From Bradyrhizobium cosmicum (lineage in GTDB: Bacteria > Pseudomonadota > Alphaproteobacteria > Rhizobiales > Xanthobacteraceae), in contig NZ_CP041656.2 in the NCBI RefSeq assembly GCF_007290395.2, positions 310,001 to 374,000 of the forward strand: 64,000 bases of DNA, read 5' to 3'. The notes below the pieces were generated by a model, which saw only the letters and a list, made by a program, of their open reading frames with translations, ran no database searches and was not told the DNA's origin. Below, piece after piece: positions 1 to 8,321 of this stretch (position 1 is its first letter; each line of letters begins with the position of its first letter). The position numbers were made by a program, and so were the translations under genes.

Positions 1-524
1 GCCTGGGTGCGGCCGACCACGCCGATGCGATGGCCGGCGAGCTGCGTGATCTTGGTGATCTTCGCGCCCTTCTTCCTGCCTTTGGCGGGCACGGACCAAA
101 GCACCACGACGTTCTTGCGCAGGGTCGCGACCGCCTGCGCATTCTTGGGCACGTCGACGTCGCCGCGCACGATGGCGAGATCGACCTTGCCTTCCGCGAG
201 CGCATCGGCGCTGGCGGTGGCGCCGTCGGTCTGGACCGGGCGCAGTCGGACGTAGCTCTTGTGTTGCGCGAACCCCTGGGTGAGCGCCTGCACGACCTTG
301 ACGTCGTCGCTGTTGGCAGGACCGACCGCGATCTTCAAAAACACCGGCCGCATGGCGAAGTAGTAGCCGCCGACCAGCGCGCCGATGATGGCCAGCACCA
401 GCGCCAGAGACACGAGTGCCGTCTTCCGCGCCGCGGATCGCGGCGAAGGCGGAGAGGGCGTTTCGGCCAGGTCCAATCCCCCGGTCATCGATCTCCCAAA
501 CAGGCGCTTCAGGCTCAGTTTCAT
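1..524 (-). CDS. TAXI-family TRAP transporter substrate-binding protein, N-terminal part
   Basis: Partial gene running off the left edge; about 174 residues are visible. After a cytoplasmic, Pro/Ser-rich N-terminus there is one membrane segment (about residues 36-55), then the start of a periplasmic-binding fold (LKIAVGPANSDDVKVVQAL, then DLAIVRGDVDVP). The pattern of a 'phosphate-acetate-like' binding lobe with a DLAIVR strand is that of TAXI proteins, which bind solutes for TRAP-T carriers. The uncleaved-looking membrane anchor preceded by roughly 35 residues differs from the cleavable signal of the second TAXI protein at 1556-2716 on the same strand. No TRAP membrane subunit is visible in the window. 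Start chosen at the first ATG; family call is good, substrate unknown. Confidence 0.75.
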   Translation of the reverse strand, partial: MKLSLKRLFGRSMTGGLDLAETPSPPSPRSAARKTALVSLALVLAIIGALVGGYYFAMRPVFLKIAVGPANSDDVKVVQALTQGFAQHKSYVRLRPVQTDGATASADALAEGKVDLAIVRGDVDVPKNAQAVATLRKNVVVLWSVPAKGRKKGAKITKITQLAGHRIGVVGRTQ

Positions 525-675
525 CTTGGCCGGCGATTTACGCCCGCAATTGTAGCAAATTTCTTGTCCGGCGGGGTTACATCTCCGTCATGGTTAGCGG
601 ATGGACGAAATCCCGGTTGAACCCGGGCCCTACGCACGGTGTTAGGGTAAAGTTCCCCTGAAAACGGAGGCTATC

Positions 676-978
676 ATGGCAGAGCGGCTGACGGCGGACT
701 CACGCAAGCAGGCACTGGGCGCCATCCCGGGCTGGACTGACATTCAGGGCCGGGACGCCATCGGGAAAACCTTTGTCTTCAAGGATTTCAACGAGGCTTT
801 CGGCTTCATGACCCGCGCGGCGCTGGTTGCCGAGAAGATGGACCATCACCCCGAATGGCGTAACGTCTACAAGACGGTGGAGGTGGTGCTGTCGACCCAT
901 GACGCCGGCGGCGTCACCAAGCTCGATATCGCGCTCGCCCAGGCCATGAATGCCTTCGCCAAGCTGACACCAGGCTGA
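676..978 (+). CDS. phhB: 4a-hydroxytetrahydrobiopterin dehydratase (pterin-4a-carbinolamine dehydratase)
   Basis: A 100-residue cytoplasmic enzyme of the usual family length. It dehydrates 4a-hydroxytetrahydrobiopterin formed by aromatic amino-acid hydroxylases, allowing pterin recycling. The diagnostic segment [13 protein letters not shown] lies at about residues 53-65, with the paired histidines at 57-58 and a further histidine in STHD at 75, matching the catalytic His triad of the family. A strong GGAGG ribosome site sits 7 bases before the ATG. The gene is monocistronic in appearance and divergent from the TAXI gene. No phenylalanine hydroxylase is in the window, so the partner is elsewhere or the protein serves another pterin enzyme. 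Confidence 0.9.
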   Translation: MAERLTADSRKQALGAIPGWTDIQGRDAIGKTFVFKDFNEAFGFMTRAALVAEKMDHHPEWRNVYKTVEVVLSTHDAGGVTKLDIALAQAMNAFAKLTPG

Positions 979-1066
979 CATCTTGCGGAGAGCGGCCGCC
1001 TCCCCATGTTGTGATCAGCGCTCGCTGCGGCCATCGGCCGCCGGGCCGAACGGAGAGTCTTGGACC

Positions 1067-1453
1067 ATGGCAGCCGAACACAGCGTCGGTTTCGAGCCGG
1101 CCGATCGGCTCGCGGAAGATCGCGAGAGCGTGCGCCGCCGCTTCTGGCGCAAGCTGAAGCGCGTCGCTTCGCAACTGCCCTTCGCGGAAGATCTGCTCGC
1201 CGCCTATTACTGTGCGTTCGACCGGCAGACGCCGCGTCATGTCCAGGCGTCGCTGCTGGGCGCGATCGCCTATTTCATCCTGCCGTTCGATTTCGTCCCC
1301 GACGTCATGCCGATCCTCGGCTTCACCGATGACGCCGCCGTGCTCGCCACCGCGCTCCGCATGGTCGCCAGCCACATCACGTCGGAGCACCGCGAAGCCG
1401 CCCGCGCCGCGCTGAAGCGCGGGGTGGATGAGGGCGATTCGGACGTCGCGTAG
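1067..1453 (+). CDS. YkvA/DUF1232 family membrane protein
   Basis: 128 residues. The hallmark of DUF1232, AIAYFILPFDFVPDVMP, lies at about residues 67-82 and forms a short hydrophobic hairpin; the remainder is charged and helical (residues 14-35 and 100-120). The family is found in many bacteria but has no assigned biochemical role. I took the ATG at 1067 because it has a GGAGAG ribosome site about 12 bases upstream and gives a protein of usual length; a TTG at 983 would add an unlikely Ala/Pro-rich extension that overlaps the end of the preceding gene region. Followed directly by a palindromic repeat that may end the transcript. Confidence 0.8.
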   Translation: MAAEHSVGFEPADRLAEDRESVRRRFWRKLKRVASQLPFAEDLLAAYYCAFDRQTPRHVQASLLGAIAYFILPFDFVPDVMPILGFTDDAAVLATALRMVASHITSEHREAARAALKRGVDEGDSDVA

Positions 1454-1465
1454 TTGCTTGCTGCT

Positions 1466-1550
1466 CGTCATCGCGAACGCAGCGAAGCAATCCAGACTGC
1501 CTCCCCGGAAAGAGACTGGATTGCTCCGTCGCTTCGCTCCTCGCAATGAC
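1466..1550. repeat. Dispersed palindromic repeat, family A copy 1
   Basis: An 85-bp imperfect inverted repeat. The left arm reads GCAGCGAAGCAATCCAGAC and the right arm is its near reverse complement (GATTGC, then GTCGCTTCGCTCCTCGC). The same element recurs at 5083-5162 (degenerate), 8216-8300 and 30348-30432. All copies lie between genes. It could fold into a long RNA hairpin and act as a terminator or mRNA-end stabiliser. Confidence 0.85.
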
Positions 1551-1555
1551 AACCC

Positions 1556-2716
1556 TCACTTCTTCTCCGCCTGCGCCCGCGCCTTCTCCGCGTCCCACGC
1601 CTGGAATTGCCTGAACAGCGCCTCCCTGTCCGTATCGGTCACCTTGGCGGCCGTGGGGCTCTGCTTCAAGAACGCCTCGAAGCGCTGGCGTGTCACCGGT
1701 TCGACGCCGTGCTTGTCGAGCCATTGCTGCGCCACCGGCAATCTGTTCCAGCCGGACAGCGGCGCCGAGAGCGAGACCTCCTTCCACTTGGGATGGAAGG
1801 GCGGGTTCTGGAGCGCAGGGAATTTGGTGAAGAACGCGTCCACGAACAGCGCAAGCTTGCGGTAGCGCTCGGTGTTCGGCGCCCAATTGTAGGCCGCCAG
1901 CACCGCGGGCACCGCGATCGTGTCGACGCTCTCGCCCTCCCGGATCAGGTTGGGATAGTCCCTGGCCGTCAGCGTCGCCGGCAGATAATCGCTCTGGAGC
2001 GGCTTGGCATAGTCGACCTTCGCGAGATGGAAGCGGCCGTCATTGCCGAAGGTCGAGACCGACTTGTACGGCTTGCCGCCGACCACGATGACGGCGTCGA
2101 TCTCGCCGGCCTTCAGCTTCTCCATCGCGATGCGCTGTTCGACATAGACGAACTTCGCCTTGATCCCGAGACGCTCGAACACGGTGAGCGCGGTGACGAA
2201 GGTGCCGCCGTTCGGCAGGTCGACGCTGACCGTCTTGCCCTCGAGGTCCTTCAGCGTCGCCACCGATTTCGGCGCGATCACCTGCATCTCCTCGTTGTAG
2301 AGCTTGGTGACGTAGGTGAATTGCCGCTTGATGTCCTTGGCAAAGCCCTTGCGCTCGAGATAGTCGAGCGTATCGGCCCGGACGATTCCGAGGTCGACAC
2401 CCTGCAGGAACAGGATGTCGGCGACGCTCTGCACCGAGCCGCGGCCGACGATCGGCAGCACGCGGATCCTGTTGCCGTCGTCGAGCACGGAGGCGAGATC
2501 GGCGCCGAATTGCACATAGGTGCCGCCGATCGTGCCCGTGATCAGCGTGACGGTGTTGGCGTTCAGTGCCTGTTTGGTCGAGGTCGATCCGAACTGGAAG
2601 ATCGCCTTCAAACTGTCGGAGACCTTGGCCGGATCGTATTCGGTCTGCTCGGCACGCGCTGCGAAGGCGCAGATGGTCATGATGGCGGCAAGCGCCATGC
2701 TCAAAGCGTTACGCAT
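1556..2716 (-). CDS. TAXI-family TRAP transporter substrate-binding protein
   Basis: 386 residues, close to the usual 310-380 plus a C-terminal extension. A cleavable signal peptide occupies residues 1-22 (ends AARA). The mature part has the TAXI fold: VTLITGTIGGTYVQFGADLA near residues 56-75, LGIVRADTLDYL near 110, and DLEGKTVSVDLPNGGT around 160. The sequence IDAVIVVGGKPYKSV in place of the usual FF.GG is a normal TAXI second-lobe strand. It should capture an organic anion in the periplasm for a TRAP carrier, but no membrane subunit (fused DctQM) is encoded here. A hypothetical anchored protein gene lies 20 bases upstream on the same strand, so the two are probably co-transcribed. Substrate unknown. 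Confidence 0.8.
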   Translation of the reverse strand: MRNALSMALAAIMTICAFAARAEQTEYDPAKVSDSLKAIFQFGSTSTKQALNANTVTLITGTIGGTYVQFGADLASVLDDGNRIRVLPIVGRGSVQSVADILFLQGVDLGIVRADTLDYLERKGFAKDIKRQFTYVTKLYNEEMQVIAPKSVATLKDLEGKTVSVDLPNGGTFVTALTVFERLGIKAKFVYVEQRIAMEKLKAGEIDAVIVVGGKPYKSVSTFGNDGRFHLAKVDYAKPLQSDYLPATLTARDYPNLIREGESVDTIAVPAVLAAYNWAPNTERYRKLALFVDAFFTKFPALQNPPFHPKWKEVSLSAPLSGWNRLPVAQQWLDKHGVEPVTRQRFEAFLKQSPTAAKVTDTDREALFRQFQAWDAEKARAQAEKK

Positions 2717-2736
2717 GATGTGTCCCCTGGAAATGT

Positions 2737-3597
2737 CTAGTTCGAAAGCCGGGCAAGGCGCTGCTGCGCCTCCGCCGATCCGAGCGTTGCGGCCCGCTGG
2801 TACCAGTCGCTTGCTACAGCCGCGTCGGCGATGACGCTCCGCGCGTCGCTGATCCCCAGCACCGCGGGATCATAGGTCTGCGCCAGCAGCAGCGCGGCCG
2901 CTGCGTCGTTCGCGTTGGCCGCGCGCTCGAGCAGCAGGCGCGCCGCGACGATGTCGCCGACGCCGATCATGCTCCTGGCGCGCGTCATCAGCCCTGTCAG
3001 CGTGTCGGCGTCGAGCGTCCTCACAGGCGCGGGCGGTGCCGGCTGTGCTGCGACAGGTGCGACCGCAGGCACGGGGATTGGCGCTTGGGCTTGCAGCGCA
3101 ATCTGATAGGCGCTTGCGATCGCCTCGCGGCTCGGCGCCGGCGGTGCAGGGTGGTTCTGTGTATCGGCGCTCGCCAGCTTCGTGTTGGTCACGCGAGCGG
3201 GATCCTTGAGCGGGGCCTGCCGCGCGACGGGTGGATTGACCGGAGCGGCGGCCTGCTCGGAAGCCTTGCCGGTGTTGTCGGCGATGAGATTTCGCAGATC
3301 GGCCTGAAACAGGACGGTCAGGATTGCCGTGGCGGAGATCGCGAGCGCAGCCGCGAAAAGGCGCGGGAGCATCCCTGTTCTGGAACGCAGCCCCAGCGGC
3401 GCATATTCCCGCGGATCCGGCTCGCCCAGCGGATCGGACAGGAACAGTGGCATTGGATCGTCGGATAGATCGGCCCGTGCGGCCCGCGCACGGATATAGG
3501 ATTTGGCAGGCGGACGTGATGCGAATTGATCGGAGTCGAACGCCCGCGACTCCCTGGACGGACGGAATGCCGTCGTCTCCATGGTGATGCTCCCCAT
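2737..3597 (-). CDS. Single-pass membrane protein with Sel1/TPR-like C-terminus, unknown function
   Basis: 286 residues from the first ATG; the ATG six codons in (3582) is equally possible. Residues 1-75 are charged and presumably cytoplasmic, 77-97 form one membrane helix, 105-195 are an Ala/Pro-rich linker, and 200-286 are helical with the pattern of tetratricopeptide or Sel1-like repeats (LLLERAANANDAAAALLLAQ, then WYQRAATLGSAEAQQRLARL). This topology places the repeat domain in the periplasm, where it could bind a partner. It sits 20 bases upstream of the TAXI binding protein on the same strand, suggesting an operon. I do not recognise a named family. Confidence 0.65.
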   Translation of the reverse strand: MGSITMETTAFRPSRESRAFDSDQFASRPPAKSYIRARAARADLSDDPMPLFLSDPLGEPDPREYAPLGLRSRTGMLPRLFAAALAISATAILTVLFQADLRNLIADNTGKASEQAAAPVNPPVARQAPLKDPARVTNTKLASADTQNHPAPPAPSREAIASAYQIALQAQAPIPVPAVAPVAAQPAPPAPVRTLDADTLTGLMTRARSMIGVGDIVAARLLLERAANANDAAAALLLAQTYDPAVLGISDARSVIADAAVASDWYQRAATLGSAEAQQRLARLSN

Positions 3598-3840
3598 TAC
3601 TGACGCAACGCAGGGGCAGTCCCGGCTTCAGTCTTCTTGTTGTTGTCCAGAAGCGCCCCGCAAACTGGAACCGGTAAATCGCCGTCCGATTCAGCCCAAA
3701 AGACGACGGCCGTTTGCGCGAATCTGGAGATATTTGGGTTTGATTACGGCGACGCGGCGGAATGCACCGCAATTTCAGCGGCGATGGTTGAGGGGAATTC
3801 TACCGGGCGACGGTGGGCACGACTGCGCGTCCCGTACTCA

Positions 3841-3945
3841 CCGTCATTCCCCGCGAAGGCGGGGAATCCAGTACGCCGCGGGCCATCGGTTAAATCTCGG
3901 GTATCTCTGGAATACTCGGTCGCCCGGTCAAGCCGGGCGACGACA
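3841..3945. repeat. Two small palindromes in the 386-bp gap between genes
   Basis: The gap 3598-3983 contains no gene. It holds a hairpin with arms ATTCCCCGC / GCGGGGAAT (3846-3867) and a second with arms CGCCCGG / CCGGGCG (3921-3939). The first resembles the core of palindromes at 27847-27868 and 55465-55493. The stretch 3640-3800 is noticeably less GC-rich than its surroundings and shows no recognisable coding signal. Confidence 0.6.
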
Positions 3946-3983
3946 GTTGCGTGTGTTGAAGCCGCGTCGCGATGGCTTCGCGA

Positions 3984-4958
3984 TCACGGATGCAGGATCA
4001 CCTTGCCCATGGCCTGGCGTCCCGCCAGCACCTTCAGGGCGTCGGCGGTCTGCGCCAGCGGGAAGGTGCGGTCGACATGCGAGGAAATCTTTCCTTCCGC
4101 GGTCCACTTCACGAGCTTCTCGAGATTGGCGCGGTTCTTCTCCGGATTCTGCCGGGTCCAGGCGCCCCAGAACACGCCGCGGATGTCGCAGCCCTTCAAG
4201 AGCGCGAGGTTGAGCGGCATCTTGGGAATGTCGCCGGCGGCAAAGCCGATCACGAGGAAGCGGCCTTCCCAGGCGATCGAGCGCAGCGCCTGCTCGGCAT
4301 ACGTGCCACCCACGGGATCGAAGATGATGTCGACGCCCTTGCCGCCGGTGAGCTTGCGCAGGCCTTCCTTCAGGTCTTCCTTGCCGTAGTTCAGAGTCAG
4401 CTCGGCGCCATGTGCTTTCGCGAATTCGAGCTTCTCGTCCGACGAAGCGCAGGCGATGACTTTCAAGCCCATCAGCTTGCCGAGCTCGCAGGCGGCAAGT
4501 CCGGTGCCGCCGGCCGCGCCGAGCACCGCGAGCGTCTCGCCGGGCTTGGGGCTGGCGCGATCTTCCAGCGCATGCAGCGCGGTGCCGTAGATGATGATGA
4601 TGCCGGCCGCGCGGTCATAGTCGAGATTGTCGGGGATCTTCACGATCGACGCCGCCGGCAGCGCGATCTTCTCGCGCGCGCCGTTGTGGCCGCAGGAGGC
4701 GACGACGCGGTCGCCGACCTTCACCTCGGTCACGCCGGGACCGACGCTCTCGATCACGCCGGCGACTTCGGCCGCCGGCGAGAACGGGAACGGCGGCTTG
4801 ATCTGGTACTTGCCCTGAATCATCAGGATGTCGAAGAAATTCAGCGCCGCCGCCTTGATCGCGATCACCGCTTCGCCGGGGCCTGCCACCGGATCCGGGA
4901 TGTCAGCCAGAACGAGGTCGTCGGGCTGGCAATATTGCGAGCAGAGGATGGCTTTCAT
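3984..4958 (-). CDS. NADPH:quinone oxidoreductase-like medium-chain dehydrogenase
   Basis: 324 residues, normal for the zinc-free quinone-oxidoreductase branch of the medium-chain dehydrogenase/reductase superfamily. N-terminal GroES-like domain (residues 1-110), then a Rossmann domain with the nucleotide motif GAAGGTG at 147-153 and the conserved DPVGG segment. The zinc-ligand cysteines of alcohol dehydrogenases are missing, which supports the quinone/enone-reductase assignment. It probably reduces an alpha,beta-unsaturated carbonyl or quinone with NADPH in the cytoplasm. I chose the ATG at 4958 (MKAILCSQY), because the open frame upstream reads through palindromic repeat A2. It is divergent from the SDR gene at 5192. 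Confidence 0.85.
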   Translation of the reverse strand: MKAILCSQYCQPDDLVLADIPDPVAGPGEAVIAIKAAALNFFDILMIQGKYQIKPPFPFSPAAEVAGVIESVGPGVTEVKVGDRVVASCGHNGAREKIALPAASIVKIPDNLDYDRAAGIIIIYGTALHALEDRASPKPGETLAVLGAAGGTGLAACELGKLMGLKVIACASSDEKLEFAKAHGAELTLNYGKEDLKEGLRKLTGGKGVDIIFDPVGGTYAEQALRSIAWEGRFLVIGFAAGDIPKMPLNLALLKGCDIRGVFWGAWTRQNPEKNRANLEKLVKWTAEGKISSHVDRTFPLAQTADALKVLAGRQAMGKVILHP

Positions 4959-5082
4959 GGCGGTACCTTCTTGAGAAGTACTGGGCGTTTCGAGTGGAAT
5001 TATAGTTGGCTCGTTTCTGCCGGATTTAGGCCCGGGCGACAATCCGGATTCTTTGCCCAAAGCGACGCGCAGGCCTATCCTC

Positions 5083-5162
5083 GCGTGATTGCGAGCGCAG
5101 CGAAGTAATCCAGAATCCGCCCTGCGGAAATAGTCCGGGTCGCTTCGCTGCTCGCAACAACG
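5083..5162. repeat. Dispersed palindromic repeat, family A copy 2 (degenerate)
   Basis: Shows the family A arms (GCGAGCGCAGCGAAGTAATC and a decayed partner GTCGCTTCGCTGCTCGC) with several mismatches in the spacer. It lies in the divergent promoter region between the oxidoreductase at 4958 and the SDR at 5192, unusual for an element thought to act at transcript ends. Confidence 0.75.
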
Positions 5163-5191
5163 TAACAAGAAGAAAACAAGGGATTCAAACG

Positions 5192-6031
5192 ATGTTTGAA
5201 ACAGGTCTGCTCAGGGACAAGCGCATCCTCGTCACCGGCGGCGGCTCGGGTCTCGGCGCGGCGATGGGAACGCGCTTCCTCGCGCTTGGCGCCGAACTCG
5301 TGATCTGCGGTCGCAAGCTCGATCGGCTCGAGGCCACGGCGAGCGAGATGCGCGCGCAGACCGGCGGCAAGGTCACCACCATCGCCTGCGATGTTCGCGA
5401 CGGGGCTGCCGTCGAGAACATGATGGACGCGATCTGGCGCGAGGCGCCGCTCGATATTCTCGTCAACAATGCTGCGGCGACCTTCATCGCGCAGAGCGAG
5501 CACCTGTCCTTCCGCGCGGCCGACGCGATCCTCGCGCCGACGCTGCATGGCGCGATGTACTGCACGCTCGCCGCCGGCAAGCGCTGGATCGACGGCGAGC
5601 ACAACGGCGTCGTGCTCTCGATCCTCTCGACCTCGACCATCACCGGCCGCGCCTTCACCGTGCCGTCGGCAATGGCGAAGTCGGCGGTGCTGGCGATGAC
5701 GAAGAGCCTCGCGGTCGAGTGGGGTCCGAAGGGCATCCGCACCGTTGCGATCGCGCCGGGTTCGTTCCCGACAGCCGGCGCATCCGGCCAGCTTCGCCCG
5801 GAGGGCCGCGACGAAGGCTGGACCGCGCGTAACCCGATGGGCCGTACCGGCGAGCACGGCGAACTCGCCGACCTTGCCAGCTTCCTGGTTTCGGACCGCG
5901 CCGGCTACATCAATGGCGAGATGGTGGTCATCGACGGTGGCGCGCATTTGCGCAGTTCCGGCGCCGAGGATCTGTTGCGCTGGACCGACGCGCAATGGTC
6001 CGAGCAGCGCGCCGTGCGATCCAAGGGATGA
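5192..6031 (+). CDS. 2,4-dienoyl-CoA reductase-like short-chain dehydrogenase
   Basis: 279 residues. Rossmann motif TGGGSGLG at 15-22 and NNA at 92-94 are those of classical SDRs, but the usual YxxxK active site is replaced by S159-xxx-K163 in VPSAMAKSAV. That S-x3-K arrangement followed by LAVEWGPKGIR is the signature of the mammalian-type 2,4-dienoyl-CoA reductases, which use NADPH to reduce dienoyl-CoA in the breakdown of unsaturated fatty acids. The substrate is therefore inferred as a fatty acyl-CoA. The adjacent divergent quinone-oxidoreductase-like gene may share a regulator. Start ATG follows AAGGG at a short spacing. Alternative: an SDR with an unrelated acyl-CoA substrate. Confidence 0.75.
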   Translation: MFETGLLRDKRILVTGGGSGLGAAMGTRFLALGAELVICGRKLDRLEATASEMRAQTGGKVTTIACDVRDGAAVENMMDAIWREAPLDILVNNAAATFIAQSEHLSFRAADAILAPTLHGAMYCTLAAGKRWIDGEHNGVVLSILSTSTITGRAFTVPSAMAKSAVLAMTKSLAVEWGPKGIRTVAIAPGSFPTAGASGQLRPEGRDEGWTARNPMGRTGEHGELADLASFLVSDRAGYINGEMVVIDGGAHLRSSGAEDLLRWTDAQWSEQRAVRSKG

Positions 6032-6149
6032 CGGACGGGCTGACCCGCTAACTGCCTTCCCAAATTGGGCTTTCCCGGTTATCCCTGCTCCGGGGACAAC
6101 GCGCGGTCGGGCCATCTTCCAGTCACAATATTGAGGGAACCACTCGAGC

Positions 6150-6797
6150 ATGTGGCGGGTGCTGATTTTAGCTTTGATGACTGGCGTGACAGCCGTCGGA
6201 ATCATCGATTCCGCGCGAGCACAGACGGCGCCGCCGGCGCCAAAAGCCGCACCGAAGGCCTCCGCGCCGGCGGCCAATACGGCACCAAAGACCGCCGCAA
6301 AACCGGAGAGCAAGCCGGCAGCCCCACCCGCGGCAGTTGCGGGCGGTGCCGAGCCGACCCTGATCGGCCAGTTCGGCACCTGGGGCGCCTATTCGGCGAC
6401 GCCCAACGGCAAGAAAGTCTGCTTTGCGCTGGCCAAGCCGTCGTCATCGAAGACCAACCCGCCGAACCGGCCGCGCGATCCCGCCTATGCCTTCGTCTCC
6501 ACCCGGCCGTCGGAGAAGGTAAACAATGAAGTCTCGGTCATGATCGGCTACGCGCTGAAGCCGGGCTCGGAATCATCGGTCGAGGTCGGGGGCGCCGCCT
6601 TCGCGATGTACACGCAGGGCGACGGGCTCTGGATCAAGAACGCCGCCGAGGAGGAACGGATGGTCGAGGCCATGCGCAAATCCGCCGATCTCGTGGTCAA
6701 GGGCGTTTCGGCCAAGGGCACGGAGACGACCGACACCTTCTCGCTGAAGGGTCTTGCCCAGGCGCTGGACCGGATCTCGCAGGATTGCCGGCGTTAA
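6150..6797 (+). CDS. Invasion-associated locus B (IalB) family secreted protein
   Basis: 215 residues. A signal peptide at 1-24 (ends ARAQ) is followed by an Ala/Pro/Lys-rich linker (25-66) and a C-terminal IalB-type beta domain (about 70-215) beginning IGQFGTWGAYSA and containing CFALAKP and AYAFVSTRP. IalB was named from Bartonella, but the domain is common in free-living Rhizobiales, where it is a periplasmic or outer-surface protein of unknown role. The start is supported by a GAGGGA ribosome site. Neighbours do not clarify its job. Confidence 0.8.
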   Translation: MWRVLILALMTGVTAVGIIDSARAQTAPPAPKAAPKASAPAANTAPKTAAKPESKPAAPPAAVAGGAEPTLIGQFGTWGAYSATPNGKKVCFALAKPSSSKTNPPNRPRDPAYAFVSTRPSEKVNNEVSVMIGYALKPGSESSVEVGGAAFAMYTQGDGLWIKNAAEEERMVEAMRKSADLVVKGVSAKGTETTDTFSLKGLAQALDRISQDCRR

Positions 6798-6865
6798 GGC
6801 TGCGGTCGAGAAGGTCGCAATCAACAGTTTCGATTGCTATATAGGGCCGGTTCCACAATTTCGGT

Positions 6866-6967
6866 CGTCATGGCCGGGCTAAAGCGCGAAGCGCGTCTTC
6901 GCACCTGATGTCCCGGCCATCCACGCGCTAAGAAGAACGTGGATGCCCGGGACAAGCCCGGGCATGA
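6866..6967. repeat. Dispersed palindromic repeat, family B copy 1
   Basis: About 100 bp, reading GTCATGGCCGGG on the left, two internal palindromes (AAGCGCGAAGCGCG and ATGCCCGGGACAAGCCCGGG), and GGGCATGACGA on the right. The related element at 34702-34822 has the same order of modules and also ends ATGACGAA just ahead of a gene. It runs to within 27 bases of the chosen rlmN start. Confidence 0.75.
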
Positions 6968-6993
6968 CGAACAGCAGCAATCTCAGGCAACCA

Positions 6994-8196
6994 ATGCAAC
7001 CAACGACCGAGCCGCACAACGCAATCCTGGTGGAGAAGACTCCGCTCGAAACCTATGTGCCGCCGGCCAAGCCGTCGCTGATCGGCCTGTCGCGTACCGA
7101 GCTTGCCGATCGCCTCGGCGAGATCGGCGTCGGGCCCGCGCAACGCAAGATGCGCGTGCAGCAGCTCTGGCACTGGATGTATTTCCGCGGCGCCCGGAAT
7201 TTCGACGAGATGACGTCGGTCTCGAAGGGCATTCGCGCCGAGCTCGCGCAGCATTTCACCGTCGACCGCCCCGAAGTCGTCGCCGAGCAGATCTCCAACG
7301 ACGGCACCCGCAAATGGCTGCTGCGGCTGCCGAGCGGCGACAATGTCCAGAAGGCGCACGAAGTCGAGTGCGTCTACATCCCCGAGACCGATCGCGGCAC
7401 GCTGTGTGTGTCCTCGCAGGTCGGCTGCACGCTGAACTGCTCGTTCTGCCACACCGGCACGCAGCGGCTGGTGCGCAACCTCACGGCGGGCGAGATCGTG
7501 GGTCAGATCATGGTCGCGCGGGATCGTCTCAACGATTGGGCCGATCGCGAGGACGGCACGCGCCGCGTCACCAACATCGTCATGATGGGGATGGGCGAGC
7601 CGCTCTACAATTTCGATGCGGTGCGCGATGCGTTGCTGATCGTCGGCGACAATGAAGGCATCGGCATTTCCCGCCGCCGCATCACGCTGTCGACCTCGGG
7701 CGTGGTGCCGAACATCGTGCGCGCCGGCGAGGAGATCGGCGTCATGCTCGCGATCTCGCTGCATGCCGTGCGTGACGAATTGCGCAACGAGCTGGTGCCG
7801 CTCAACCGCAAATATCCGATCAAGGAATTGCTGCAGGCCTGCCGCGATTATCCCGGTGCCTCGAACGCCCGCCGCATCACCTTCGAATATGTGATGCTCA
7901 AGGGCGTCAACGATTCGCTCGACGATGCCAAGCTGCTGGTGAAGATGCTCAAGGGCATTCACGCCAAGATCAACCTGATTCCGTTTAATCCCTGGCCCGG
8001 CACCGCCTATGAATGCTCGGACTGGGACCAGATCGAAAAATTCTCCGAATACATCTTCAACGCCGGCTATTCCTCGCCGGTGCGCACCCCGCGCGGCCGC
8101 GACATCCTCGCCGCCTGCGGCCAGCTCAAATCGGAGACCGAAAAGCTCAGCGTCCGCGAACGCCAGGCGCTACGCGCCATGGCGATGACAGATTGA
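6994..8196 (+). CDS. rlmN: 23S rRNA (adenine2503-C2)-/tRNA (adenine37-C2)-methyltransferase
   Basis: 400 residues. Radical-SAM enzyme that methylates C2 of A2503 in 23S rRNA and A37 of some tRNAs by a ping-pong mechanism. The radical-SAM cluster motif CTLNCSFC is clear near residue 135, and the substrate strands MMGMGEPL and [10 protein letters not shown] are those of RlmN. Expected C-terminal catalytic cysteine region ([12 protein letters not shown]) is present. I chose the ATG at 6994 (MQPTTEPHN); upstream ATGs at 6943 and 6964 lie in repeat B1, so an N-terminus beginning MPGTSPGM would be repeat-encoded. The gene is followed by a family A palindrome. Confidence 0.95.
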   Translation: MQPTTEPHNAILVEKTPLETYVPPAKPSLIGLSRTELADRLGEIGVGPAQRKMRVQQLWHWMYFRGARNFDEMTSVSKGIRAELAQHFTVDRPEVVAEQISNDGTRKWLLRLPSGDNVQKAHEVECVYIPETDRGTLCVSSQVGCTLNCSFCHTGTQRLVRNLTAGEIVGQIMVARDRLNDWADREDGTRRVTNIVMMGMGEPLYNFDAVRDALLIVGDNEGIGISRRRITLSTSGVVPNIVRAGEEIGVMLAISLHAVRDELRNELVPLNRKYPIKELLQACRDYPGASNARRITFEYVMLKGVNDSLDDAKLLVKMLKGIHAKINLIPFNPWPGTAYECSDWDQIEKFSEYIFNAGYSSPVRTPRGRDILAACGQLKSETEKLSVRERQALRAMAMTD

Positions 8197-8215
8197 CAAT
8201 GCGCTCTCGCCTCCT

Positions 8216-8300
8216 CGTCATTGCGAGCGCAGCGAAGCAATCCAGACTATTTCCACAGCGGCAGTCTGGATTGCTTCGTCGCTACGCTCCTCGCAATGAC
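8216..8300. repeat. Dispersed palindromic repeat, family A copy 3
   Basis: A near-intact copy of the 85-bp element seen at 1466-1550 and 30348-30432, starting 19 bases after the rlmN stop. The arms pair over more than 30 bases, with a spacer that differs in every copy. Confidence 0.85.
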
Positions 8301-8321
8301 GGCTGAATTGGCTTTCCCGTC

